From: Muribaculaceae bacterium | GTDB lineage: Bacteria; Bacteroidota; Bacteroidia; Bacteroidales; Muribaculaceae | Reading direction: 5' to 3' | DNA length: 51,746 bases | Assembly (NCBI GenBank): GCA_017626045.1 | Contig: JAGAJP010000039.1 | Location: forward strand, 1 to 51,746 | In this document: in pieces, positions 16,985 to 25,678 of the stretch | How the letters are laid out: every line of letters starts with the position of its first letter | Numbering within the stretch: the stretch's first letter is position 1 | Notes under the pieces: model-generated | Seen by the model: only the letters and a program-made list of their open reading frames with translations | Database searches by the model: none | Told to the model about the DNA's origin: nothing | Made by a program: the position numbers and the translations under genes

Positions 16985-19018
16985 ATGGCAACAGGAAAAA
17001 TCGGGGTAACGACAGAAAACATATTCCCCGTAATCAAAAAATTCCTTTACAGTGATCATGAGATTTTTCTGCGCGAGCTTGTGAGCAATGCTGTCGACGC
17101 GACGCAGAAACTGCGCACCCTCGCCACTTTTGGCGAATTCAAGGGAGAGCTCGGCACGCTTGACGTAAGAGTAGACGTGGACAAGGAAAAAGGGACACTG
17201 ACAGTGACCGACCGAGGTATCGGCATGGACCGCGAGGATGTGGACAAATACATCAACCAGATAGCGTTTTCCGGTGCGGAAGAGTTTCTGGAGAAATACA
17301 AGGACAACGCCAACAACATCATCGGCCACTTCGGACTTGGCTTCTACTCGGCGTTCATGGTGTCCAAGAAAGTGGAGATTCGCTCCCTCTCATACAAGGA
17401 GGGTGCCAAGGGAGTGCTCTGGACATGCGACGGCAGCCCCGAATACAGCATGGAGGATTATGACAAATCCGACAGAGGCACCGAGATAGTGCTGTATCTT
17501 GACGACGACAGCAAGGAATTTCTCGAGCAGCAGCGCATCGACACCCTTCTGCGCAAATACTGCCGTTTCCTGCCGGTACCGGTGATTTCCGGCAAGGTAC
17601 AGGAATGGAAAGACGGCAAGATGGAAGACACCGACAAGGACAAGGTAGTGAACGCCACAGAACCGCTCTGGACCAAAAAGCCTGCGGACCTTACCGACGA
17701 GGACTATCTGCAGTTCTATCATGAACTGATGCCGGGTCAGGACGACCCGATGTTCTGGATCCATCTTAATGTAGACTATCCGTTCACGCTGACAGGTATT
17801 CTATATTTCCCGAAAATCAAGAATGAGTTTGACGTGCGCAAGGACCGCATCCAGCTCTATTGCAATCAGGTCTTCGTGACCGACCAGGTAGAGGGAGTGG
17901 TGCCAGAGTTCATGACCCTGATGCAGGGTGTGATTGATTCACCCGACATCCCGCTGAACGTGAGCCGCAGCTATCTTCAGGCTGACACCGCCGTGAAGAA
18001 GATTTCCGGCTACATCTCGAAAAAAGTGGCTGAGAAACTCGACTCGATGTTCAAGTCAGACCGCAAGGCGTTTGAAGACAAGTGGGACGATATAAAAGTC
18101 TTCATCGAATACGGTATGCTGACAGATGAGAAATTCTTCGAGTCAGCCCGGAAGTTCTACCTTCTGAAGGATGTGAACGACAAGTATTTCACTCTCGACG
18201 AGTATCACACATTGGTGGAAGGTGAGCAGAAAGACAAGGACGGCAGACTCATATATCTCTACGCTACTGACAAGACTGCACAGCACAGCTATATCAAGGC
18301 AGCGGAAGAGAAGGGCTACAGTGTGCTTCTTCTCGACGGTCAGCTTGAGCCGCACATGGTGGGGCTTCTTGAGTCGAAACTTGAGAACGTTGGGTTTGTA
18401 CGTGTCGACAGCGACACCCCCGAGCGTCTGATTCGCAAGGAAGAGGAGAAATCGACCGGGCTTACAGAAAACCAGACGGAGGTGCTTACCATCCTCTTTA
18501 GGTCTCAGATTCCCGAAGTTGACAAGGCAGAGTTCATGGTAGGTTTCGACGCCATCTCAGCAGACGCAGCACCGGCGACAGTGACGCAGAACGAGTTCAT
18601 GCGCCGTATGAAGGACATGGCGGCGATGCAGCCGGGGATGTCATTCTATGGAGATATGCCTGCCAACTATTCACTCACAGTCAACACCGACCAGCCGGCA
18701 GTCAAGACCATCATCGAGGAAGCCGACAAGGCTCTCGGCAGCGAGACCGGCGCCATCCTGAAGGAGATATCAGATCTGAACGCTGAGATTTCCGCTGCAT
18801 CCAAGGAGGCGCAGGACAAGAAGGAAAAGGCGCCCGAGATGAAGGAGCAGAACGAAAAGGTGGCAGAGCTCCGCAAGAAACTGGACGAAACAGTGAAAGG
18901 TTATGCCGCAGGTCAGCCGAAGGTTAGACAGGTGATAGACCTTGCGCTCCTGCAGAGCGGACTGCTGAAAGGCGCCGCACTCTCCGAGTTCATCAGCCGC
19001 TCGGCACGACTCCTCTGA
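16985..19018 (+). CDS. htpG: Molecular chaperone HtpG (Hsp90)
   Basis: HtpG is the bacterial Hsp90 chaperone, an ATP-driven dimer. The GHKL ATPase motifs are visible: ELVSNAVDATQKL near residue 30-42, DRGIGM around residue 80, and GHFGLGFYSAFMVSKKVEI around 115-135. The middle-domain catalytic region (DFPLNVSRSYLQ type, here DIPLNVSRSYLQ) follows. The C-terminal dimerisation domain holds a Lys/Glu-rich coiled part near residues 590-640, longer than in E. coli. A TTG at 16958 is possible, but the ATG at 16985 starts MATGKIGVTTEN as in relatives. A weak -7 like element (TATTTTGG, 16889-16896) precedes it, followed by the palindrome gtgtcgggacac. Confidence 0.96.
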   Translation: MATGKIGVTTENIFPVIKKFLYSDHEIFLRELVSNAVDATQKLRTLATFGEFKGELGTLDVRVDVDKEKGTLTVTDRGIGMDREDVDKYINQIAFSGAEEFLEKYKDNANNIIGHFGLGFYSAFMVSKKVEIRSLSYKEGAKGVLWTCDGSPEYSMEDYDKSDRGTEIVLYLDDDSKEFLEQQRIDTLLRKYCRFLPVPVISGKVQEWKDGKMEDTDKDKVVNATEPLWTKKPADLTDEDYLQFYHELMPGQDDPMFWIHLNVDYPFTLTGILYFPKIKNEFDVRKDRIQLYCNQVFVTDQVEGVVPEFMTLMQGVIDSPDIPLNVSRSYLQADTAVKKISGYISKKVAEKLDSMFKSDRKAFEDKWDDIKVFIEYGMLTDEKFFESARKFYLLKDVNDKYFTLDEYHTLVEGEQKDKDGRLIYLYATDKTAQHSYIKAAEEKGYSVLLLDGQLEPHMVGLLESKLENVGFVRVDSDTPERLIRKEEEKSTGLTENQTEVLTILFRSQIPEVDKAEFMVGFDAISADAAPATVTQNEFMRRMKDMAAMQPGMSFYGDMPANYSLTVNTDQPAVKTIIEEADKALGSETGAILKEISDLNAEISAASKEAQDKKEKAPEMKEQNEKVAELRKKLDETVKGYAAGQPKVRQVIDLALLQSGLLKGAALSEFISRSARLL

Positions 19019-19086
19019 ATCATGAAGAATGAAAGCGGATCATAAGATTCATGTAGCCGCATAATGAGTAAGATATAATACAGCGA

Positions 19087-19125
19087 GAGGCAGACACATC
19101 AGACTGTGTCTGCCTCCCGCCGTTT
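19087..19125. terminator. Bidirectional terminator htpG / DUF2807 gene
   Basis: Perfect 12-pair stem (gaggcagacaca with tgtgtctgcctc), six-base loop, followed on the plus strand by a short T-run. It lies between two convergent genes. Confidence 0.85.
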
Positions 19126-19146
19126 TATACCGTTTTATAAATGATG

Positions 19147-19929
19147 TTATCGAATCACAAGTTTTGAACTATTGAGAGATGCCCCCGAGGAGACATTCTT
19201 GGAGATTCGCGAGGCGTTTCCGGCAAGAGTGATGGCTGCGGTGCTGGATGCCTCCACATATACATCGCCGCAATCGATGCCGTCAACCACTGTCTTGGAA
19301 GCGCTCGAGGAATTTATCTTCAGGCTATCGCCCTTGAAAGACGTGCATGATACTTTCCCGGCGCTTGATATGTCGATGTCCAGATTGCCGCCCTTGACAG
19401 AGCCGCACTCTAAGGAGGCAGCGCTCGATGCATCAATATTCAATTCTGAGCAAACTACGTTTCCAAAGATCACGGAGGAAGCGCTGCTGATATCTATATC
19501 CAGCGAACCATCTACATTCAGATCACCCTTGACCTCGAGACGAGCCGCCGACGAGAGATCAGCCTCGCGAAGGACAGGGCTGGAGACGTATATGATGGAA
19601 GGTCCCTTGATGCTTGCCTTTTTCGTTCCTTTATAGTACGCGTGGAGAGTGGATCCCTGCACCTCCACCGTCAGGTAATCGGCAGCCGAGGGGGTAGTGG
19701 ATATTTTAGCGGTTCCGGAATTGGCACCTTGAGTGAACACCACCTTTATACCCTGCGAAGCGTCTATCTCATCGAAATCGGAAATTTTGACAGTTTTCTT
19801 TACAGTTGCGTCGGAATCCTTGCCGTTTGAAATCGAGACGTTGCCGTCGGAACAGGCTTTCACCAGGGCGCCGGGAGAGCACGCCACAAACATAGCGGCG
19901 ATTGCGACAGAAAGAATAAGATTGGTCAT
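19147..19929 (-). CDS. DUF2807 lipoprotein, beta-helical
   Basis: A 260-residue lipoprotein: hydrophobic signal followed by the lipobox VAC (Cys17). The n-region (MTN) lacks positive charge; the in-frame codons upstream encode KNKK but carry no standard start. The body is the DUF2807 (auto-transporter adhesin head GIN) domain. It contains short repeats such as DIDISSA, NIDASSA and DIDISSA again, spaced about 20 residues apart, typical of a right-handed beta-helix. It is the last of four minus-strand genes (ABC ATPase, permease, GntR regulator, this one). Such DUF2807 genes often accompany GntR-ABC modules in Bacteroidetes. Function unknown. Confidence 0.82.
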   Translation of the reverse strand: MTNLILSVAIAAMFVACSPGALVKACSDGNVSISNGKDSDATVKKTVKISDFDEIDASQGIKVVFTQGANSGTAKISTTPSAADYLTVEVQGSTLHAYYKGTKKASIKGPSIIYVSSPVLREADLSSAARLEVKGDLNVDGSLDIDISSASSVIFGNVVCSELNIDASSAASLECGSVKGGNLDIDISSAGKVSCTSFKGDSLKINSSSASKTVVDGIDCGDVYVEASSTAAITLAGNASRISKNVSSGASLNSSKLVIR

Positions 19930-19959
19930 TTTCTTATTTTTGAGAATTATTTGATTTGA

Positions 19960-19995
19960 ACTTTAGAAACCTTAAGGACTTTAGAGACCTTAGGG
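19960..19995. repeat. 9-bp tandem repeat (ACCTTAAGG family), 4 units
   Basis: Units actttagaa, accttaagg, actttagag, accttaggg, exactly 9 bases each. The array covers the stop codon of the GntR gene and the leader of the DUF2807 lipoprotein (ATG at 19929, minus). The unit shares the core ACCTTAA with the array at 30002-30082. Confidence 0.8.
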
Positions 19996-20364
19996 GTTCT
20001 TTTGAGTGCCGAGGAAGTTTGAATACATATCGCGGAGTTGGTCGGGAGTCACGCTGATTACCGAGATGCGGGAAAAGAAGAGTTTGCTTTCCTCTCCGAG
20101 CAAGGTCTCCATCCTCATGCGGCGTATCATAGCGGGCGCATCCTGAGCAACGAAGAAACCAAGTCCCCTTTTGTTGAAAATCACCCCGCTGCGCTCAAGA
20201 ATCTCAAACGCCCTGGCAGCGGTAGCGGGATTCACCTGCTGAGACACGGCATACTCCCTGACGCTCGGGATTCTGGCGAGTTCCTGATACTCGCGCATCA
20301 TAATCCGGTCGCAAATCTGGTCGGCAAGCCTGACGTAGATAGGTCTATTATCTGTCTGAATCAT
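19990..20364 (-). CDS. GntR family regulator, YtrA-like
   Basis: A 124-residue winged-helix regulator: IYVRLADQICDRIMMREY, then PSVREYAVSQQVNPATAARAFEILERSGVIFNKRGLGFFV, the typical GntR DNA-binding domain (residues about 8-76), and a short C-terminal tail of helices. The short tail is characteristic of the YtrA subfamily, which represses a neighbouring ABC transporter. It lies third in the operon, after the ATPase and permease. A candidate operator at 22147-22168 overlaps the start of that transcript, so autoregulation is a good inference. Confidence 0.85.
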   Translation of the reverse strand: MIQTDNRPIYVRLADQICDRIMMREYQELARIPSVREYAVSQQVNPATAARAFEILERSGVIFNKRGLGFFVAQDAPAMIRRMRMETLLGEESKLFFSRISVISVTPDQLRDMYSNFLGTQKNP

Positions 20365-20370
20365 TATAAA

Positions 20371-21240
20371 TCATTTTTTCATGAACAACTGCACAATCTG
20401 AGTGCTACGGTAGCGGAACCAAGCGCCGACCCAGCAAGCTACTATGAGCAGTGCCTCCACAGAGATGAAGATATAGGTCACTGACTCTTTCTCGCCAAGC
20501 CATAATCCCATCTGATAAGCCAGATTCTGACCGGAAAAGAGTCCAATCATAAGCAGGATACCCAATATCCACTCAACGACATTCACAACAATCCAAGTCT
20601 TGAGCCACGATAGTCTTGGCCAGAAAGAACTTCCAAGAGTGTACAGTGCATTACCGAAAATAAGACCGAGACCTACTATCAAAGTCAATTTCCATGCAAA
20701 ATCCTCATGGAAGAACCGAGTTATTACAGAATCGTCAAGATCCGGGAATGCCTTGAAAGTCACCTGAGCTATCAGAGCGGCGACGAGAATACCCACAATA
20801 ATCGTGATGAGCCCGAAAAAGAAATATACCAGTGCCCTGAGAGTGAACTTCTCGCATCTGGAGGCAGGAATCATGAAAGCCGATATTCTCTCCCTCTTGT
20901 TGGCGAGGTTGCTGAATGTGAGAGAGCCGAACACGGTGAGCAGAACACTTGTGATGACGAAACACCATATCAGCAAAGAACCGCCATAAGAAGCTCTTCT
21001 CGTATTAAGGATGCTTTCCCTGACAGAATCCGTAAGATCGGGATTGAGGCTGTTGAAACTGTTGATGTCATTGATGGCAGCGATGCATACGAGCACAGAC
21101 AACGCCACAAAACAGCCGACAGCAGCGAAAGCCAGTTTCATATAGTGACTGCCGTTGATCCTGAAGTCGGACTTCAGGAGAGTGAGGAATCGTTTTCCGG
21201 AAAACGCGCTTGTCGCGTCCTGATATTTTAAATTTTCCAT
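20371..21240 (-). CDS. ABC-2 type permease
   Basis: A 289-residue membrane protein with six hydrophobic segments (about residues 35-60, 85-105, 130-155, 175-205, 215-235, 250-275) and a cytoplasmic loop with NLANKRERISAFMIPASRCEKF, a shape shared by ABC-2 family permeases paired with YtrA-type regulators. It would form an exporter with the ATPase encoded upstream. The ATG at 21240 (MENLKYQD) is used; an in-frame TTG at 21252 is less likely. The gap to the GntR gene is 6 bases. Confidence 0.8.
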   Translation of the reverse strand: MENLKYQDATSAFSGKRFLTLLKSDFRINGSHYMKLAFAAVGCFVALSVLVCIAAINDINSFNSLNPDLTDSVRESILNTRRASYGGSLLIWCFVITSVLLTVFGSLTFSNLANKRERISAFMIPASRCEKFTLRALVYFFFGLITIIVGILVAALIAQVTFKAFPDLDDSVITRFFHEDFAWKLTLIVGLGLIFGNALYTLGSSFWPRLSWLKTWIVVNVVEWILGILLMIGLFSGQNLAYQMGLWLGEKESVTYIFISVEALLIVACWVGAWFRYRSTQIVQLFMKK

Positions 21241-21252
21241 AATTTCATTCAA

Positions 21253-21290
21253 ATCAAGCCATAGGCATTAATCAAGCCATAGGGGCATTA
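21253..21290. repeat. Tandem duplication at the end of the ABC ATPase gene
   Basis: Two copies of atcaagccatagg, each followed by cattA, at 21253-21270 and 21271-21290 (18 and 20 bases). The second copy carries the ATPase stop codon, so the duplication lies just beyond the gene and added a second copy of its last codons to the gap before the permease. Confidence 0.7.
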
Positions 21291-22099
21291 TTTTTCATAT
21301 AAGTATAATTGAAGAGAGCCTCGAGATTGACATCGGTTTCCGGTTCGCCGGGAGTGCGCATCTTCATGAATGCATATCCGCCGATAACGCCTTCGCTCCA
21401 GATCACACCGTTTTCCGGTAGAGTGGAGGCCACGCCGAACACGAACCTCTCCTGGAGCTGCTCGATAGAGTCGTCGAGAAGTACACCTTTGTTGTCCATG
21501 ATCATCACATGGTCGAGCAATTGCTCAAGGTCGCGCACCTGATGGGTCGAAATGATGATAGTGCGGTTATCATCCATAGTCTGTGCCACCGCCTTACGGA
21601 ACTCACTTTTGCCGGGGATGTCGAGACCGTTGGTGGGCTCGTCCATCAGCAGGACTGAAGTGTGGCAGGCGAGGGCAAAGGCGAGAAACGCCTTTTTCTT
21701 CTGACCCATTGACAGGGACCCGAGATGAATGTCGGGAGAAAGATTGAAATGCTCGAGAGCCTCCTCCATTGTTTGGCGAGAGAATCTTGGATAGAACGGC
21801 GAATAGGCATCGACAAACTTAGCCAGCGACACCGAGGGTATATCCAGTTCCTCGGGCACAAGAAAAATCTCGTTGAGGAAAGCCGGTTTTCTGTCCCACG
21901 GATTGAAGCCTCTCACGTTCACTTCACCTGCTGTAGGCTTGAGAAGTCCGGATATTAGATAGAGCAGAGTACTCTTGCCGGCGCCGTTGGCGCCAAGAAG
22001 ACCTACAATCTTACCGGAAGAGAGCTCCATGTTGAAATCCGAAATCGAATTTCGCTTGCTTCCACTGTAGCGGTAGGAAACATTGATCATTGAAATCAT
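21272..22099 (-). CDS. ABC transporter ATP-binding protein
   Basis: A 275-residue ABC ATPase. Walker A is GANGAGKST (around residue 35-43), the signature is in LGSLSMGQKKK (signature deviates from LSGGQ), Walker B is VLLMDEPTNGLD, and the H-loop is STHQVRDLE. The Leu-Ser-Met-Gly-Gln version is frequent in YtrB-like ATPases. The C-terminal part (after residue 210) is an extension of unknown role. First gene of the minus-strand operon with the permease, GntR regulator and lipoprotein. Confidence 0.9.
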   Translation of the reverse strand: MISMINVSYRYSGSKRNSISDFNMELSSGKIVGLLGANGAGKSTLLYLISGLLKPTAGEVNVRGFNPWDRKPAFLNEIFLVPEELDIPSVSLAKFVDAYSPFYPRFSRQTMEEALEHFNLSPDIHLGSLSMGQKKKAFLAFALACHTSVLLMDEPTNGLDIPGKSEFRKAVAQTMDDNRTIIISTHQVRDLEQLLDHVMIMDNKGVLLDDSIEQLQERFVFGVASTLPENGVIWSEGVIGGYAFMKMRTPGEPETDVNLEALFNYTYMKNNAPMA

Positions 22100-22146
22100 A
22101 AAACACTTATCTTTAATTAATTACAACTTGCGTTATTTGGTGTTGC

Positions 22147-22168
22147 TGTGTATTAGTGTAGTAACACA
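22147..22168 (-). promoter_or_regulatory. Candidate operator for the GntR regulator
   Basis: Inverted repeat TGTGT-N12-ACACA centred 14 bases past the -7 element of the minus-strand promoter, so a bound repressor would block transcription. The position and type suit a GntR protein; the protein-site match is inferred. Confidence 0.5.
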
Positions 22169-22171
22169 CTG

Positions 22172-22203
22172 CAAAATTAGAATAAATTTTTTAATTCTCC
22201 AAA
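22172..22203 (-). promoter_or_regulatory. Promoter of the ABC-GntR operon
   Basis: On the minus strand TTTG (22203-22200), 20 bases, TAATTTTG (22179-22172): full consensus match. Leader about 65 bases before the ATG at 22099. Confidence 0.85.
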
Positions 22204-22235
22204 TAAAATATGAAAAAAATACTTTATTCAAGGTA

Positions 22236-22266
22236 TTTCAAAAGTATTTAGAATTTGCTAATTTTG
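22236..22266 (+). promoter_or_regulatory. Promoter of feoAB
   Basis: TAATTTTG at 22259-22266 with TTTC at 22236-22239 (19-base gap) as a weak -33. The transcript would carry a leader of about 125 bases. No Fur-like 19-bp box was recognised with confidence. Confidence 0.6.
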
Positions 22267-22274
22267 CATACAGA

Positions 22275-22396
22275 AAGCGTCGACACGATTACGGGAAAGT
22301 ATTTTCCGCGTGAAAGAATCCGCTCTGCAACCTGACGAAGTCTTAGAAACAACTTCATTCGGGCAGGCACGGCGCCACAAATAAGATAGAGGTTAT
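22275..22396 (+). promoter_or_regulatory. Long structured leader before feoAB
   Basis: The leader holds a nested hairpin: outer CCTG with CAGG around an inner gaagt-N10-acttc. Around it are further G/C blocks. It matches no known riboswitch that I can recognise. An iron- or translation-linked role is possible but not shown. Confidence 0.35.
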
Positions 22397-24850
22397 ATGA
22401 AATTAGTAGACCTGCAGCCGGGAGAGACCGGCGTGATAACAAAGATTCTCGGTCACGGCGCGTTCCGGAAACGAGTGATGGAAATCGGGTTTGTGAGGGG
22501 ACGTGAGGTTAAGTGCATACTTAACGCGCCTCTGATGGATCCCGTGAAATACGCCCTGATGGACTATGAGGTGTCACTTCGGCGCAACGAGGCATCGATG
22601 ATAGAGATCATGACAGTGGCGGAATGGAACGAGCACGAGGCGGATGCCGAAAAGGCTGAAAAGAAAGCCACATCGATGCACGACGAAGAAGCCGCCCATG
22701 CCGTGAGACACGACAAGATTATCAATGTGGCATTGTTGGGCAATCCTAACTGCGGCAAGACATCCCTTTTCAATATAGTGAGCGGCGCCAACGAGCACGT
22801 GGGCAACTATGCCGGGGTCACAGTGGATGCCAAAGCAGGTCATCTCAACTACAAGGGATACCGCATAAATGTGGTGGACCTTCCGGGCACATATTCGCTG
22901 TCGGCATATAGTCCGGAGGAACAGTATGTGGTAAGATATCTCCGCGACGAGACACCGGATGTCATGATCAACGTGATAGTGGCGTCGAATCTCGAGAGAA
23001 ACCTCTACATGACCACCGAGCTTATCGACATGAACCGCCCAATGGTGATAGCCCTCAACATGTTTGACGAACTGGAAAAATCCGGTGCGACGCTTCATTA
23101 TAAGGAATTGGGGGCGATGCTCGGCGTTCCGATAGTGCCAACGGTCGCATCCGCCGGCAAAGGTGTGAGGGAACTTCTTGACGCGGTAATATCGGTTTAC
23201 GAGCTTAGACATCCCGACATCCGTCACATTCACGTAAGGATGAGCCAGGAGATCGAATCGGCGGTAGACGTGCTTCGCGCCGACCTGAAGGAAGACACCG
23301 GTGTGACACCTCACTTCGCCACCCGATATCTCGCCATAAAACTCCTCGAAGGGGACCCTGAGGCAGAACTGCTAATCAAAGGAGCGGCAAACTATGGTAA
23401 GATCATGGAAGACCGCGACCGCATGGCAGCGTATGTGAAGGAAAGACTCAACGAAGACATCCAGACGGCGATAGCCGCCGACAAATACGGGTTTATCCAG
23501 GGAGCCCTCGCTGAGACACTCGAAGGGAATCTGGCTAAGGATGAAAAGACCACCAAGGCAATCGACACCCTTGTCACCAACAAACTGTTCGGGTTCCCTA
23601 TATTCCTTGCCGTGATGTTCTTCACCTTCTGGTGCACGTTCGAGCTTGGATCCTATCCCATGGAATGGATCGAAAGCCTTGTGTCGTGGCTATCCGAGAC
23701 TCTTTCGAACGTGATGCCCACCGGCCCTGTCAGAGACCTGCTCCTTGACGGAATCATCGGAGGAGTCGGAGGCGTGATAGTGTTCCTCCCCAATATCCTT
23801 ATTCTATATTTCTTCATATCCTTCATGGAGGATTCGGGATATATGGCGAGAGTGGCGTTCATCATGGACAAACTGATGCACAGGATGGGTCTTCACGGCA
23901 AAAGTTTCATACCATTGGTGACAGGGTTCGGATGCAATGTGCCTGCCGTGATGTCCACACGCATCATCGAAAGCACGTCAAGCCGTCTGATCACGATACT
24001 TGTGCTTCCATTCATGTCATGTTCGGCTCGACTGCCCATATATGTGCTGCTCGCGGGGGCGTTTTTCCCGAGTCATGGGGCAGTCGTGTTCTTCGGGCTC
24101 TATCTATTGGGCATCCTTGTGGCGATAGCCACCGCACGCCTTCTGCGACGCTTCTGGTTTAAGGAAGACGAGACACCGTTTGTAATGGAACTTCCTCCCT
24201 ACCGAGTGCCGACCGCCAAATCAGTGGTCAGAGGGATGTGGTCGAAAGCGAAACAGTATCTTCACAAGATGGGAGGACTGATACTTGTGGCTTCCATAAT
24301 AATATGGGCACTGTCTTATTTCCCGCGTTATTCCTTCAGCGACATACCAGAATCATATATCGAGAGGACTATCGCCGAGATGCCTGAGCAGGCTCGGACG
24401 AATCTCAGCTCAGAAGAAATCAACACAAACATCCTTCACACCTACCAGCAGGAGCACTCCATATTGGGAGAAATAGGCAAGTTTTGCGAGCCGGTGGTGA
24501 GACCGATGGAACTTGGATGGAAATCATGCGTATCCCTTATCGCCGGCATGGCTGCCAAAGAGGTAATAGTCTCCACGATGGGGGTACTCTATGTTGGTGA
24601 CGACGATGCATCGGCACTTAGCGAAAGACTATCCACGCCATCGCCGCTCACCGGCAAGGCACCGTTTACAGTTGCCTCCGCATTGGCATTCTTAGTGTTT
24701 GTGCTGCTGTATTTCCCATGCGTCGCCACCCTGGCGGCTACCATAAAGGAAACCGGCGACTGGCGTTACGGACTGTTTTCGCTGCTGTACAACACCGTGC
24801 TGGCGTGGATACTCGCCGTGATCACCTATAATATAGCGATATTATTTTAA
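22397..24850 (+). CDS. feoB: Fused FeoA-FeoB ferrous iron transporter
   Basis: FeoB imports Fe(II) across the inner membrane. This 817-residue protein begins with a FeoA domain (residues 1-75, MKLVDLQPGETGVITKI and RKRVMEIGFVRG), then a Lys/Glu/Ala-rich linker and the FeoB G-domain. G1 is GNPNCGKTS at 115-123, G3 DLPGTYSLS, and G4 NMFD. The C-terminal membrane part has Gate motifs (VTGFGCNVPAVMSTR and LPFMSCSARLPIY) with the conserved Cys residues. The FeoA-FeoB fusion is usual for Bacteroidales. No feoC is seen. The region is divergent from the GntR-ABC operon. Confidence 0.97.
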   Translation: MKLVDLQPGETGVITKILGHGAFRKRVMEIGFVRGREVKCILNAPLMDPVKYALMDYEVSLRRNEASMIEIMTVAEWNEHEADAEKAEKKATSMHDEEAAHAVRHDKIINVALLGNPNCGKTSLFNIVSGANEHVGNYAGVTVDAKAGHLNYKGYRINVVDLPGTYSLSAYSPEEQYVVRYLRDETPDVMINVIVASNLERNLYMTTELIDMNRPMVIALNMFDELEKSGATLHYKELGAMLGVPIVPTVASAGKGVRELLDAVISVYELRHPDIRHIHVRMSQEIESAVDVLRADLKEDTGVTPHFATRYLAIKLLEGDPEAELLIKGAANYGKIMEDRDRMAAYVKERLNEDIQTAIAADKYGFIQGALAETLEGNLAKDEKTTKAIDTLVTNKLFGFPIFLAVMFFTFWCTFELGSYPMEWIESLVSWLSETLSNVMPTGPVRDLLLDGIIGGVGGVIVFLPNILILYFFISFMEDSGYMARVAFIMDKLMHRMGLHGKSFIPLVTGFGCNVPAVMSTRIIESTSSRLITILVLPFMSCSARLPIYVLLAGAFFPSHGAVVFFGLYLLGILVAIATARLLRRFWFKEDETPFVMELPPYRVPTAKSVVRGMWSKAKQYLHKMGGLILVASIIIWALSYFPRYSFSDIPESYIERTIAEMPEQARTNLSSEEINTNILHTYQQEHSILGEIGKFCEPVVRPMELGWKSCVSLIAGMAAKEVIVSTMGVLYVGDDDASALSERLSTPSPLTGKAPFTVASALAFLVFVLLYFPCVATLAATIKETGDWRYGLFSLLYNTVLAWILAVITYNIAILF

Positions 24851-24865
24851 GCGACAGGCTCTAAA

Positions 24866-24904
24866 AAGCGGTGAGCGAATTTGCATTTCGCTCACCGCTT
24901 TTAT
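24866..24904. terminator. Bidirectional terminator feoAB / SGNH hydrolase
   Basis: Sixteen-pair perfect stem (aaaagcggtgagcgaa with its complement), seven-base loop; A-run before and T-run after, so it works on both strands between convergent genes. Confidence 0.92.
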
Positions 24905-24922
24905 TCATGTCGCTGACCGGGG

Positions 24923-25615
24923 TCACTTCTTTTTCAAATGAGTATATATGAGAGGTGCTGACTGCCTCCATACCTGGTCTGCAATCTGCAGCATACCGCT
25001 CTTCGAGGGATGGTTGCGCTGCTTGTCGATGAGCTTGAGACGGATGTTTGGCACGTCGTAATGACGGCAAATCTCATCCATCGACTCCGTGATGTCCTTT
25101 CGCAGGTCGCTGTTGCAGATGTTGACCACGAGCGCATCGGGATACAGGTTCTTGAGCCGGGATAGGAGTGCGGCGAAAGCGGGGCGATAGGAATACATAT
25201 CCTTATCCGTCCAGTCACCATACTTGTAATCGCCGAGGGGGCTTTTTGCCCAGTCATCGTTGGTGCCGCCGAAAACAAATATCACCTCGGGGTTGCCGAG
25301 CCTATCGGCACGCGTATTGAAAGAGCGGTCACGATAGTCCTCACCACGATAGCCGGTGAAGCAGACAGTCGCGCCGCTGTATGACTCGTTACGGTCAATG
25401 ATAAGTCCGTTTCGATCTGCCATGATGCTCCACCAAGTCTGTTCCGGTGAATTGACATCATTGCCATTGGTGTTTGCTGAATACCAGACTTCATTCCCTT
25501 CGGGGATAAAGCCTTCAAAAGTGGAATAACTGTCGCCAAGCACCGACACCCTTAGTTGGGCGGCTGCCGAAAAGGCAAGGAAGAAAGCCAACGCTGAAGT
25601 CAACGATTTTTTCAT
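24923..25615 (-). CDS. SGNH/GDSL-type hydrolase, secreted
   Basis: A 230-residue protein with signal peptide (MKKSLTSALAFFLAFSAAAQ) and GDSYSTFEG near the mature N-terminus (block I, nucleophile Ser). A GGTNDDW block (block III, Asn) lies around residue 115-121, and NHPSKSGM near the C-terminus supplies the catalytic His. Such enzymes deacetylate or hydrolyse esters on polysaccharides or lipids; the substrate is unknown. The start chosen is the ATG at 25615, which gives a proper signal peptide; an in-frame ATG at 25636 is 7 codons earlier. Genes on both sides give no clear context. Confidence 0.82.
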   Translation of the reverse strand: MKKSLTSALAFFLAFSAAAQLRVSVLGDSYSTFEGFIPEGNEVWYSANTNGNDVNSPEQTWWSIMADRNGLIIDRNESYSGATVCFTGYRGEDYRDRSFNTRADRLGNPEVIFVFGGTNDDWAKSPLGDYKYGDWTDKDMYSYRPAFAALLSRLKNLYPDALVVNICNSDLRKDITESMDEICRHYDVPNIRLKLIDKQRNHPSKSGMLQIADQVWRQSAPLIYTHLKKK

Positions 25616-25640
25616 GTATGCATTTTTTAGATTCATTAGG

Positions 25641-25648
25641 CAAAGTTA
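25641..25648 (-). promoter_or_regulatory. -7 element of SGNH hydrolase gene
   Basis: TAACTTTG on the minus strand, 26 bases before the ATG at 25615. No clear -33 box. It lies 14 bases from the opposing -7 of the epimerase gene, so the two promoters overlap. Confidence 0.55.
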
Positions 25649-25662
25649 ATAAAAAAATTGAT

Positions 25663-25670
25663 TAATTTTG
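25663..25670 (+). promoter_or_regulatory. -7 element of epimerase gene; near-leaderless start
   Basis: TAATTTTG ends 8 bases before the ATG at 25679, so the transcript should begin at or very near the start codon (leaderless or almost so). No good -33 match is seen at the expected distance. Confidence 0.55.
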
Positions 25671-25678
25671 CATTTGAT

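Noticed and set aside
22275..22396. Thiamine-pyrophosphate riboswitch before feoAB
   Set aside because: There is a chance AACCTGA word, but the rest of the thi-box core is absent and the gene is iron-related.
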